From positions 1,984,001 to 2,048,000 of the forward strand of contig JAGUCH010000003.1 of the NCBI GenBank assembly GCA_019096065.1: a stretch of 64,000 nucleotides of DNA, written 5' to 3'. Position numbers and translations under genes: made by a program. The notes under the pieces are model-generated. The model was not told the origin of the DNA and ran no database searches. It was given only the letters and a program-made list of their open reading frames with translations. Shown here piece by piece: positions 23,928 through 35,843 of the stretch. This stretch comes from Paracyclopina nana. Taxonomy: Eukaryota; Arthropoda; Copepoda; Cyclopoida; Cyclopettidae. Numbering within the stretch: position 1 is the first letter of the stretch; each line of letters begins with the position of its first letter.

Positions 23928-24587
23928 AAATTGTGCTTCATAGTTGATTCAGGGACGAAGCAAAAATCACTGTTTTTGCCTAGGAAAAACTCATCAACCT
24001 TTCAGGTAAGAGGATTTTTGGGGGTATTACAAATATAATGCAAAATGGCACTGTGGGGTAAAATCATGACAAAACCTTCAACTGTAGGTTACTTGTAAAT
24101 AAAATATCCTAATTCGATGGACTATAGCCACATGAAATTAAAAATGAACCAATCAATATTTGTTGTAAATTATCTGACCATTACAGTTTTAGGGTGAATG
24201 TACTGCGTTCTAAATTACTGCAGTCTCTGTGTTTTTGGCGGCCTCTAAAAATCCCTGAAGAGCTTTGCTTAGCACTACGTTACTGTAGTTAAGGTTTATG
24301 AGGCTTTTTTCCCAGATGAGAAGATGTACAAGTAGTATATTAAAAAATACCAGCTCTTTTTTTCCCCAAGAAAAAATTATCAACAATTCCCTCTAGCCTA
24401 GAAATTAGTCCCAAAGCAATTTTCCTCCTTAAACTTTGTATTCAAGTGTGAAATTGCCCGAGGAGCTAAAGTGCCCAGAAAGTCAATGCTTTTGGAGGCT
24501 TTAGAAAGTATGGAAAAATGTTCCATGGTTTATTGCGGGATTTATGCGAATGCCCTTCCCACTGAGGCCCATTTGCATATTGCACTG

Positions 24588-25203
24588 CGCGTCTCACATT
24601 GACCTGACAAAGGACCTAACCCAAACTACTTACAACACCCAATAATTATATATTTTCTGAAAGCTTATGTCCCAAGGGTTCATTTGGTGAAAAAATAAAA
24701 ATCCTGGCCTATCGCTTCCAATAACATAAAATTTTTAAAAACGTTTTGCGCAAACACGGCTCAATTTTTGGGGATAGTTAGCTTCAATGACCCCCACTAA
24801 AATTCAAAAATAAAACTTAAGCTAATTCATAGTAAAATCGCTAGGATGAACAGAAACGGAGATATAGCGATGCTAAAAGTGGATTACTGCTAACTTGATT
24901 AATTTTGCATAATAAGCTTGGCAGCAAATATCTCAATTTGAGTGCGTTTTACAGACTTGCATATGAAATAAAAAAAGTTAGATCTTCTTTTTTAAGAGGG
25001 GGTCACTGCTATTAATAATCTCAAAAAATTATAAACTGTAGGTGCTAGACGTTTTTGAAAATTTTATGTTATGGGAAGCCATAGGCCAGGATTTTTAAAT
25101 TACTACCAAAAGAACCCTAAGAACACAAGCTTTCAGAAAATGTATATTTTTTGGGTGTTGTAAAGAGTTTGGGTTAGGACCTCCTTCAAGTCAATGTGCG
25201 TCT
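24588..25203. mobile_element. Large foldback element, about 300-bp arms
   Basis: Sequence from about 24588 to 24890 reappears inverted from about 25203 back to 24900. Shared blocks include CACATTGAC, AGGTCCTAACCCAAACT (with one change on the left arm), ACAACACCCA, TTTTCTGAAAGCTT, ATCCTGGCCTAT and AACATAAAATTTT. Similarity weakens towards the centre but still includes ATGACCCCC and GAGATAT blocks. It has no coding capacity. Confidence 0.7.
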
Positions 25204-26436
25204 ATAAAACCAAATGGGAAAGGTCAATTTCTCTCCTGCAAAATAGCAGACTTACCAATGCAATGGAAGTTTTTCTGCAGAGCATGCACAACCATTCCAT
25301 ACAGTTGCATTATAAAAGAACATTATCATGTGCATGTCTATATAGTAGTTCTTGATGATTATCTGAGATTCAATAACAGATCACATACATTCCCTGCTAC
25401 TCTGAGTATTTTTGGGCCTTCCAATATTGGCCTTTTTGTGTGCTATATTGACTTCGGGCAACCATGCTTGAAAAAGGCTCCAAATTGTCCTGCTTGCTTA
25501 CTAATCAAGAGACAGCAAGAAAACCTAAGCTGCTGGGGAATTTTCATGCACGCAATCACAGCATCATTTGTCGCCATAGAAATTCCCCAAGATCAGGAAA
25601 ATTGGTGCTGTGAAAGAATGTCTGGATGGCTGAGTTTTGCTGATAAAGCTCAATTTCTCATCGTCAATAAGAGTACAAAAAGAGAGCATTATAAGGACTT
25701 TCGAAGCAGGAAAAACCATAAAATTAAGGTTTTTTGATTGGCAAAAAGAAAGTGTTGAGCTCTCTTACATAAAGTGACACGAAAAGTGTTCAGAAAACTT
25801 ATCTACAGAATGCTGAGAAGCACATGCTAGAGCTCTTTATATGTTGGCTGATTTTACAAGGCATTTACTGTTCATAAAGTTTGTTAAGTATAACAGAAAG
25901 GCTTAGGAAACTTTTGATAATCCCTCCCTTCGTCAGAAGAAGAAGCTTAGTGCACCAGCCAGGAAAAGTTGACTCTGAGAGTCGGCCACGACAAACATGC
26001 CATTTTTGATGTATTTCGGCATAAAGTGGGACTAAGCCCCAAAATTCCTTAACTAAAACTGTGAGGAACAAGGTCATTGTGAAGCAGTTTCAGCAGTTTC
26101 TGGTAACTCTTTTCGCTCAAAAGCACTATCCAAAACAGATCGAGATGTTGATACGGCATTCTGTTTAGGATAATGCACGGCCCTGCTTTGTAGCTATTTC
26201 TTCTGTTTCCAAGTGGCTAACTCTGGACAACAAAGTTGAGTCAATTTTTCAGTTCTTTTGAAGCCAGAGATGAATCCAGTGGCTCAGCAGATTGCATAAA
26301 AAATGAGTTTCCGTCATCACAGTGCACACAGCTGACCATTAACCTAAAAAAATCCCTCTTTATAAGTACATATAAGGTGAGATCTTAAATAATTGTGTAT
26401 TTTTAAGTAAGCGATAAAAACAGAAACGGAGCACTT

Positions 26437-29400
26437 CTATGTTGCTGACTCTTTCAGCTCCATTTGCCCCATTGTGCGCGGAAGGTTTTGTGATGACATT
26501 CTGAGTGGTGGCCTCAATATAAATTCTGGATTTGGTGATGGCTTTTTCGTCTTGATTTTCCTCCGCCTTTTCAAGGGCTTGCTGTTTGAGTAGGTGAAGG
26601 CCGCAATAAAGGCCTCACAGACGGCCTTTTCTGCCTCTAGAGACACAGAGCATGGCCTCAACCGAGGCCTGTTTTTCATGCCATATCTAAGCTTGGCGCT
26701 CAAAGGACAGGGCCTGGCTCGTTTTGGACTTGAACCGGAGCCAAGGTCAATTAGAAGCCTTTTGGGTCTCGGGGCTGACTTGTTTTCGTCCCTCATTTCG
26801 TTCCTTTGGGTCAATAGCAAAGGAGTCCTACAAAAAAAGAAAGCAATTTTCATTCATTTCCACGTTGCTAGTACACAGTATATATCCGATTTCAATTATA
26901 CAGTATACGATGGGAATATCAGATTTGACTCGAATTTCACGAGTGAGAGAACCAACAATGAAAGGTGATATGAAAACTTGCCCAATATTTTCAGGCGAGG
27001 TTGCAGATTGGAAATTGTTCAGCCTCTCTAGGGATGCAGCATTATTGACCTCGAGTGATGATTGAGGCTGAACCAAAGTTTTCAATGGAGAATCATCAGG
27101 TTCATTGTCAACCATCAAACAAGCGGAATCCTCATTCAAAAAATGGCTCGTATTTGCAGCAACTTTGCTGCCAGGAACTTTTGTTACATTTTCATGTAGT
27201 TCAGGCGTGGCCTCACTTTTTCTGAAAATGAGACCAAGATAAAATGAAACGCTACCCCTCTTCAATTCTTTTAGGCATCATAGTATAGAACATGATAAAA
27301 TTGGCCAATAAAGAAAACGCTCATTTTTTCCCAGACCTTAACGGTGGATTTATGCCCATATCTCAAGGGAACAATATACTGCAGCATTTGGGCATAAGTC
27401 CATTGGCCAAGGCAATTTGCCCTTTTCTCCACTGGTATATATAAACTTAAGTGCCTTTCATTCATGAAAAAAATGAACTTACCCATTTTCAGTCGATAGG
27501 TGTCGATTTACGTCTGTTTGGTTGGCATTTATGGAATTCTTGTATCTCATGACATCGTCCAACCGTGGATACTTTCTTGGCCTTCCTCTGGACTTTTTCT
27601 TCTCCATAGGAATGGAGTCTGGTAGCTCTCCCAAATCCACATTTTCCACATCAATAGGCTCCAAGTAGGCTGGTTTTCCCTGGTTAATTCTGCCTTGTTG
27701 GCAGTCAATGCAATTGCAATGATAGATTTTCTTTTTGAGCGAGCTGAGCAATATGCCATTTTTGTTTCGGGCTCGACGCAAACTTTCCCTTTTCTGCATT
27801 GCTGGACTCAATTTCTTTTTGGGCTTGGGCTTCACTATGATTGTTAGTTTAACTCCCGTTGTTTCATCTGTGGTAGTCAATTCTTTGACAAGTTTGGACA
27901 ATTCACTGTTCAAGATGGTCTCAGTGCTCTCTCTGGTCACGTCAACTTTAGAGCTGTATTGACATTTCATCAAGTTTGAGATGTCACTTTGAACCATTTC
28001 TTCAGTGGCTTCATTACTTGTTTGGGAGCTGACTATTCCAGTTTTATGGCAGTCAAACTTATTGCCTTTGGTTGTCTTATTGCCAAGCTTTTTCCTGTCA
28101 GCCTCCAAATTCCTGTCAATTTGATCTGCCACCTCCTGGATAGACTGGCTCAAATAGCTGTCAATGCTATCCTTTTTCGGAGGGAGATTACGTCGAACGA
28201 CGTTTTCCGTCATATCTTCTCCTTCTTCCTCCTGTTTTCGTAATTGCTCCCTAGAATATTTGCAGGTTCACCAAAAATTGAACCAGATGGCGTGAGCAGT
28301 AAAAGTAGGCTGTGATTCGAACCGTCATCTTAGCTGCAGCCCATGTAGCACAGGCGACAGCTGACCAGTGCGAATCCGGCCACATTTTTTAAGGCATTCA
28401 AAATATACCTGTACAAGTTGTCCACATCGTCCACAATCTGCTCCAAGTCCAGGTCGTCCAACATTCTGGTGGGTAAATGCTTTTGCTGAGGATGGCTGCT
28501 AAAAGCTCCATATAAATCTGGAAAGTTTTGAGCGGTGCAGGAAGATTGAGGCGAAGCCATGGCACTGCTGCTATAAGGGGAGTCCTGTGAATACACTGAA
28601 TTTGAAGATCCTGTGGGAGATTGAGTGGGAACATTAAAAAATCCACTATCTGTGTTGGAGCTCAAAGTTTCTTGACTCAGCCGTCTCCTTGTCCAATCTC
28701 CAGTTTTCTCAAGGCTTTCTTCACTCAAAAGGCGAGGGCCATCATCCAAAATTGGGTGATATTCAATCTCACCTACAAAGTAAAAAAAAGGTATACTCAA
28801 ATGACGCAGTAATAAAGCTATTCAGCCATAAAGTAAAAGTCTTCTTGTGCTAGTACGTATTTCTAAAGGTGCCAATATGAAAAGCTCAGCATGCCTGCCT
28901 TTAGCTGGACTAATGTGTGTTGCTAAGCTCCGCCACGTGTCTAAAATGTATTCAGAATGCTGGTACATAGTACGTGTAGTATCTTACACAAAAGGCCAAA
29001 TCTGTGTCTTTTCCCTGGGAAAAGATGCGTTTGATCAGAGGATCAAGACCTAGCTGTTGCGGTGGTGTGGTGGTTTGCGTGGAAATTTTTTCCCTTCGGC
29101 GGCCTCAAAGTCCTCTTTTTCGTCCTTTGAGGCCATTTATCCAGTACAACAAAAGAGATCTTCCCCTCTTTTAGGCCAATGAAAATTGTGGCGGAAGCGA
29201 CTACGGTACGCATGCACGAAAGCCTTGCTTTTAATATAAAATTCCAGCATGCTGATGCTTGACAACCGAGATTGATTCCACCACCCAAATGTTGCCTATT
29301 TTATGGTGCCAAAAACAAGTGATGCACTTTAAATGGAAGTTTGGGAATATTTTGCCTTGGAAACCTAACACTTTGAGAAAAATGACTACGGTGGGAACGA

Positions 29401-30842
29401 CTCGGATTGCCCTTGAAAAAGAGTGACAATTCACGGTCAAGTAGACAGAGTAGCATAATATCGCAGCTTTCTAGTGAGTAATCGGTGTCTAGCTGCTATG
29501 GATGCACTGTGGATAAAGGGTGGAACTATGAGGATTAATTTTCCAAGCACAGTTTGCAACAATGCTTCACACACAGTGTGGTTGCGAAGACATATTTGCT
29601 TTCTCCTCGCCTATGCTATGCCCGCTTTTGAAATAAATGTGCAAAGTTTTCTTCACTCAGCGAGATTTTTTGCTTTAGCATTCAGTTTTGTCTGACAGAG
29701 TGATAAATGCGAAGCCTTATCTGAAAATGAAGGCTGCAAACAAATCTCAATTTTGGCACAATTTTTTAACTAGGTGTATGAAATGTTCCTCTTATTCAGG
29801 GAATATATAGTCATATTCTATACCCTTGTGGCTCGAGAAAAGTTCAAAGAACTAAGTTAATATGACAAAAAAGGTACATTGGAATAATTATGACATATGA
29901 TTAACACAAAGGAAATGCTCCATTTTAGCCGGCTGATTAATGGCAGGAAGATGCTTGACAAGGTTAAGATGCTTGGGCCTGTCTTGCTTCACAGACAAAA
30001 AAAGCGTCAACGCTCAAAATGAATTTAGGAGGTGCTAAATGCCTTTAAACAAAGCCAGGAATGCAAACAAGAAAAATAAGAGAAAATAGCTTGGAAACTA
30101 GCTGTCTTTATAAAAATTATATTTGTGGCGCCCAACTAAAAACTAGTAAGTAATGGCAATAAAAGGCTGTGTGTTGTTGGTGAGTGGCATAAAAGTGACA
30201 TCAAGAAAAAGCAGCTCAGAGTCATTTCCTGATCCCCTTTTTATGTCATCCATTAGCTCATTACTTTCTGCAGCTACTGTACTTTAGCTATGATGCCGTA
30301 AAGAAAAATGGCTATCATCAAAAGAAGCCTGAAGATTTCCACATCAGGAAATAATGCAGCCGAGGAGCAAATCCAATGCATTGATTAGTGAGGAATTTGC
30401 AATAAAAAATTAATATTCTGCACTTTGTGCTTAATGCATGAGTGATCCTGTAGCCGTGATCGTCTAGTGGTTAGGACCCTGCGTTGTGGCCGCAGTAACC
30501 CAGGTTCGAATCCTGGTCACGGCAGGTTAACAATTTTTTTTTCTACTTACCTCTATTTATGGTGGCCATTTCATGCTGAGACATAGTGGAGCTCCAACTT
30601 TGGCATGATTTGTTGTCGTCTGCCTCAATGGAAATCAAAACGTTTCTGTTAGCAGTATCACTGTTCAGCAAGAACTCTGCATTTTGCAAAGAAAATGGCT
30701 GAGTCACCGGCTCAATGTAAGCTTCGTCGACCATCATGAAAGACAAACTAGTTAAACTCGACTGTTGCTGAGATTTTTGCTGAGAATGTCCACCCTGGAC
30801 CAGCCATTCTCTCATATCTTCCATCAAAATAGAAGCTTCCAT
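26437..30842 (-). CDS. AT-hook, nuclear-type protein of unknown function
   Basis: Exons (minus) 30551-30842, 28409-28772, 27483-28250, 26982-27221 and 26437-26827 join in phase to 684 residues. The N-terminal third is acidic and Ser/Gln-rich. A leucine/acidic helical stretch (LDDLDLEQIVDDVDNLYR) runs into a charged coiled-coil-like segment. A helix-rich region, SQSIQEVADQIDRNL, lies near 250. The basic block KPKPKKKLSP and a Cys cluster (CNCIDC) follow near 365-400. One AT-hook (KKSRGRPRKYP) lies near 435-445. The C-terminal exon is strongly basic (PLKRRRKIKTKK), fitting a nuclear localisation signal. It probably binds AT-rich DNA or chromatin. I do not recognise the family. The first intron is about 1.8 kb and carries a tRNA-His on the opposite strand. 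The intron after exon 4 uses a GC donor. Confidence 0.75.
30453..30524 (+). tRNA. tRNA-His (GTG)
   Basis: A complete 72-nt cloverleaf. The acceptor stem GCCGTGA pairs with TCACGGC, with A as discriminator. The D arm is GTCTAGTGGTTAGGAC. The anticodon arm CTGCG-TTGTGGC-CGCAG has anticodon GTG at 30486-30488. The T arm contains GGTTCGAATCC. There is no intron. The gene lies in the first intron of the AT-hook gene, on the opposite strand. Histidine tRNAs receive an extra 5' G after transcription, which is not encoded. Confidence 0.97.
30534..30542 (+). terminator. RNA polymerase III terminator of tRNA-His
   Basis: A run of nine T residues starts ten bases after the tRNA 3' end. It lies only two bases from the 5' splice site (30545-30550) of the opposite-strand host gene. 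Confidence 0.9.
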
Positions 30843-33800
30843 ATTGCTCTAGGATTTTTTAAGAGGCCAAAATATGTTATAGATATAAATTAACATATGA
30901 TTAATATTTGAGCTTACTTTTGTGTCTAGCGGGTTAATTATGTTTGGCTTGCAGGATTCATTTTTTGTGCTAAGCTGTCTTGTCAGGATTGAGCTCTACA
31001 CGAAACTGAGTCCGAAGACCAAGATTGAGCTGAAGCGCGGCGCCCACGCGCAAAATGCGTCAACACAAAGCTCAAAAGACGCTTAGATTTGCGTAAGTTG
31101 TTCTTGCATCTTCTCCTCGGATATGCAAAAAATGAATGGAAGAAATCGGAAGTGGTTTTATCCATGCTTTATGAATTCATTTAAAACTATTTGTAATTTT
31201 GCCATCAGCGCCATCGCGCGGAATACATTTGCATAATCGTTTTGATGCACTTCCATAAATTGCCGAATTTAAACAATTTTCAAATGCACTTTAAACCTTA
31301 AAGATTTTATAGAGAGATCATCGACTTGTTTACGTCTTGAATTCCCATTTCCCTGTTCCTTGTCCACCATTTGGTGGCAAAAGTAATAATTGCGATAAAA
31401 ATCTTTTTAAGAGAAGCTCATATTGAGATGAATGTGCTCGTCCTTGGCTGATCGATGGAGAACCTTGTCCATATTTCCTATTTCTTTTCATTAAATGTTC
31501 CAATATTATTTGACACTTGGACAAGGTTTTTCTTTATGCCACTTTTTGGCTTCCAAGTGCACGCCATCATTGCCCACTCTTTTTGAGACTGCACTTGAGA
31601 CATTGTTCCTAAGAATATTTCATGAATGAGCCGTGAGAATGAAAGAGAGGCAATTATTAAAGCCTGTCTTATGAAACATTATGGTAATTATACTTTTACA
31701 TGTATAAAATATATTTATTTATGTGATATACCGTCTGACCGTTCAAAATTGGACGGTGCGGGAATCAAAAGTTTGTGTTATGAATTCATGAATTTTGAGG
31801 CTTAATGGGTATCGTTGGAAAGCTTGAACCTTTGGGCATCTTTTTTGTTTTCTGACAAAATGAAAAATATTATTGAGAATTTCGCGTGACAGCAAAAAAT
31901 AAATGATGCATCAGTTTTTCGCGACAATTTTCTGGGTTGCCTTGGGAAAAATGAATTTTCCCGGTTTATTTCTTGTTAAATTGATTTTTTCTACTTATAC
32001 AAAAAAGATGGAAAAAGGCTCAATCTTTCCAACGATATCATTTAAAAGTCCTGTATTTATTGAATATGTGACAAAAAGTTTAGATTCCCGTACCGTCCAA
32101 TTTTGAACGGTCAGACTGTATATGAAATATTGTAAAATTAGCAGAGCACACGCCGGCAACGAGCGCGCTCGACCCAAGCGCGCCCGCAACGCGGGCGTTC
32201 CTTCCATTATTGCAGTTCTGGAAACCGATTCACAATTGCAAACATGGCAATTGTGCAGCTGCTACTTGGTCACACAAATTGCTTCCGCCAAATTGCTTCC
32301 ATGCACAGGTGTATTTTTTGCGCACATATTTGTAGGAATCTTGACCCTTGCCTCTTCTCCACATGGTTAATACAAAGGACCTTCGAGCCAGTGCGACATT
32401 CAGCACACGTGAATCTTTAGCCCACCTCAGCAGTGTCATGATGTTGTCGTCAAATCATGACCAAACATCATGAAATTGCCATGATGCTCGCAACCCCAGT
32501 GATGAATCATTATATGCATAAAAGAGACGTTGATGGCATATCAAATGCTGTATTGTGCGACTCTTTTCAGCCATGCTTTACTGTCGTATTTTTATGCAAA
32601 ATGAGCTGCAGGGTTTGCCGCAAGTTCTCCCAGCAGTGCAAGTATCTAAGATAAGAAAAAAGTTCAGCCTTCGTCGTTTAAAAAGTTCATGCGCTGAGAT
32701 TACGGGCAACCTACTCGCAATTGTGGTCAGAGCCTTCATTTTTCTCATCTCACAACCGAGGGAGCATGAAGAAAGTTTCTGCTAGGGGAAGAAACCTTAT
32801 TAGCGAAAAAATAAAGGAAATCCCTCAGGTGTTGTTTTTCAGCTTTCAATGCGGGCAACTTCTTCTCAAGTTTTTCTTCAAATGCTTCCTCTTCCTTTTT
32901 TCATATTGAGACCAATAATGTGTGCTAGCTCCCATTTGGTGACATATTTGAAAATATTTTTAATTAATGCATTCATGAATGGGCGGAGGCTCAAATTATT
33001 TTTGCCAGCATGAAGTATGTCAAAACTTAACATTTGCCATGTCCGAAAGATAAGAAACAATGGAGATGACGGTTTTGATGAAAAAAGCAAATGCACTTTA
33101 AAATACCATCTAATTCTGGATGAATGTTTCACATTCACAATTGAGGGTCACGAGTGCTGCATAATTCAGCCATAACGAAATTCTGGAACAGTCCAGCCAA
33201 AAAAGAAGAGAAAAACAATGATAAATTCAATTGACGGAGGAACCAAGCCGAGCCAAAAAAGCCTAGCTCAATTTGTTTCTCAAGTCGTGGTGAGATGGAT
33301 GAATTTTTCTTGCTTCTTGCTCTAACGTGCTTAGCTATTCATAGTTGGCCTCTTTTATGGTCTTTGCTATAGATAACAAAGAAGGACCTTGCCAAAGTCC
33401 ATTTAGATAAAAGAGCCCAGAAATGTTGATATCACATGAAGCAGTTGAAACATGACACTTTTATTTTTCACTCTGGAACTTTCACTTAAAAATATGTGCT
33501 ATATATATGTTGTTTGTCAAATGTAGCTAAAAAATGGCAAAAACTATACTAGGTCCGAATTCATATTTGTGCTTCCTAAAAAATCTGCTGAATTTATTTA
33601 CTGTATGTGTACTTTGTGGGATATGAGAAAAGTGTCCACCTGAAGCAACCTTTTTTATGGCATCATCATAAAAAAGTGTCAGTCTAATGACTTGAGGCTC
33701 TGACTTTGCATTTTTCTTACGCAGCATTTTCTCAGCTGATACCACCTTATTAGCATAAACAGATTTTTTTGGCAAGGCCGATTGTCAACTGGAATCCTTT

Positions 33801-35843
33801 CTGGTTGGTCCTCCCTAAAAATATTCCCGGTTTGGATGGTACAATTGCTTATCATTTACATAGTACACAAATGTATTGATTCTAGCAAGATCCAGGCCTT
33901 GACTCAAATATGAGAACAATGACACCCTCTAATTACCATAATGGTCAATTTGTGAGTCCAAACCAATTCAGAGCCATTTTTCAATGAATTAGTGTTGCCA
34001 ATATTAAGTCTTCCTTGCTTTGCTTTTGCAACCAGAAACCTGGTTCTAAAATAAAAGAATAAGCGCCTTTGCAATTTTCATGAGGATTTCTATTTTTTCC
34101 AAACCCACACGCAAAAATGGCAGAATGCAAAATGCCCAAGGACTCTCTTGTAATCATTAATGGATTACCTACTTGAGAAACATGACAAAATGAGAAACTT
34201 GAGAATATTTGATTTATGCACTTACTTCAGACACTTCCAAAAAAACAAAATTGTCTGATTGCGGATTGTAATTCTGCATATTGATTTTGCGCCAAAACCG
34301 TTTGCTCTCAAGGACGACACATTCGAGGAGTTTATTGAGCCAACAGATTATAGAATCTTGCAAACATGATTAAAAAAAGCTTTTTTCCATGAAAAAATAG
34401 GAAATGGCTTGCTGACTTAGTATTATTGTTCCCAGTTAGCATTTTAACACCTCTAAAGCAACAATGACTGGAATAAAAATTGCCATAAAAGCTCTCAACC
34501 TAGCAGGGATTCCAAGGCCGTAAAAAGGTAAATTACCAGTTTTTTGTTCTCACCTCAATTGGCTGAATTTTCAGGGCAGCGAAAAAGGACATATTCGCAA
34601 GAAAAAAGGATCAAAGTCGTAAAGTTAACAAGTTTATTGCTAGATGTCATTTCCCCAAGGATAAGTGCGTTATTCTTGCTAAGCTGGAAAAAGCATTGTT
34701 TGCTTGACCTTTTGCCGCAAACACACATTGTGCATTTGTCACTTTTATTGAGTCCATTACTAACCATCCAACCCATCCAAACCTCGATGAAATTCATTTT
34801 TATTGTTGGTGTATACCTGCAATTGTACGCTTTTATGTGTTTGTGCAGTCATGGGCAATTTGGGCTGGTGCTCATGAACCGGACATAAAAACGGGTTTAT
34901 TGCGAGAGGGCAGCAGCTAAATAGAAATATTCGAATTCAGAGTATTTTCGTGATTCGTGCGTAAAAGGAAAGACTCGTGCTTCGCTATAAAGATGAAGTG
35001 CGAAAAGGTTTTTATGGATTGAGCTAATGCCTAAGGCTGTCAACATACGTGGAAAAGTTACAGCAAAACCTATTGTAATGAGCCAGTATATCAGATCGAC
35101 TTTAAGCCAACTTGAAAGTAAACAAACCTAATTTTGGCAATTTAAAAAAAGTGCGGCACATTTTTGGCATTATCAGTAAAATCACTTGCTAGATTTCCTG
35201 TTTTACCAAATTGATGTGAGAAAGCTAGTTTGTTTAGAAAAATGCTGAAAAGCTTGAGGCGAAATAGCAAAAATTGCCATAAAAAAACGCTGCTCGGTCC
35301 TTAGCTGAACTCGCATGGACGGGACGGAGTCAGCTGCTGATTCACTTTTCCTTTTAAGGCAGTTTTTCCCAGTGTTCTAGAAGTGGGCGGAGTAATTTCT
35401 AGGTAGTTTTTCCATACCTTTTCAGAAGCATTGCTCTTATTGGCAGAAAATGATTATATTGTAATTTTAATAGACTCCTCATTCATAACAATAACAATCA
35501 ACTAGCGAGGCAGCTATCGGACGTTAGTCATCAAAATAGTAGGTGAAAATCTTGTCATTGAGGGATCGAGATACTACTACTTTTTAATTTTGCCTTAAAA
35601 AAGGTACATCGCCTTTATTCAATTTTCGCCTACGTTACGACCCGAATTTTTCCGCTAGGCGTCGCTCGAATGTTTTGAATGAGGAGTCAATTAAAATGAA
35701 TTTTATTTCATTCTTTAAAAATTACGAGCAAATTGTACAATTTTGGGCCCCAAATATCTGACACGAAAATTACTTTCATTTCGACTTCCGTATAGGATTT
35801 GGGCTTTTATTTTGACATCTACTAGGGGTGTACAGAAATTACA
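30843..35843. other. Gene-poor intergenic region
   Basis: Five kilobases with one clear mariner-like MITE (31731-32118). A minus-strand frame at 33527-33775 and a plus-strand frame at 34544-34888 have no recognisable domain or convincing splice context. A minus-strand ATG at 31165 could belong to an upstream leader exon of the AT-hook gene, but no junction could be proved. Confidence 0.5.
31731..32118. mobile_element. Mariner-like MITE, foldback along its whole length
   Basis: The left end CCGTCTGACCGTTCAAAATT and the right end, which reads CAGTCTGACCGTTCAAAATT when inverted, continue into GGACGG-GCGGGAATC with few changes. TA flanks both sides (31729-31730 and 32119-32120). Inner segments also pair (ATCGTTGGAAAG, CATCTTTTTTGT). 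It is 388 bp with no coding frame. Confidence 0.8.

Larger units (their letters stand above)
21309..26436. other. Gene-poor intergenic region with two inverted-repeat elements
   Basis: About 5.1 kb. It holds a TIR element at 23482-23927, a large foldback at 24588-25203 and two CTCF-core-like 9-mers (22662-22670 and 22936-22944, both minus). A 159-codon frame at 25258-25737 abuts the foldback, matches nothing I recognise and is not called. Confidence 0.5.

Noticed and set aside
25258..25737. 159-codon plus-strand frame beside the foldback element
   Set aside because: No domain, no paralogue in the window, odd composition, and it overlaps the outer edge of repeat-rich DNA. It looks like a chance frame, though a transcript could revive it.
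28270..28340. B-box-like GGTTCGAATC on the minus strand in an AT-hook gene intron
   Set aside because: No matching A box and no cloverleaf stems could be formed, so it is not called a tRNA.
33527..33775. Minus-strand frame with a Lys/Arg-rich start
   Set aside because: Starts only at a non-ATG codon in full length, with no partner exons or domain found.
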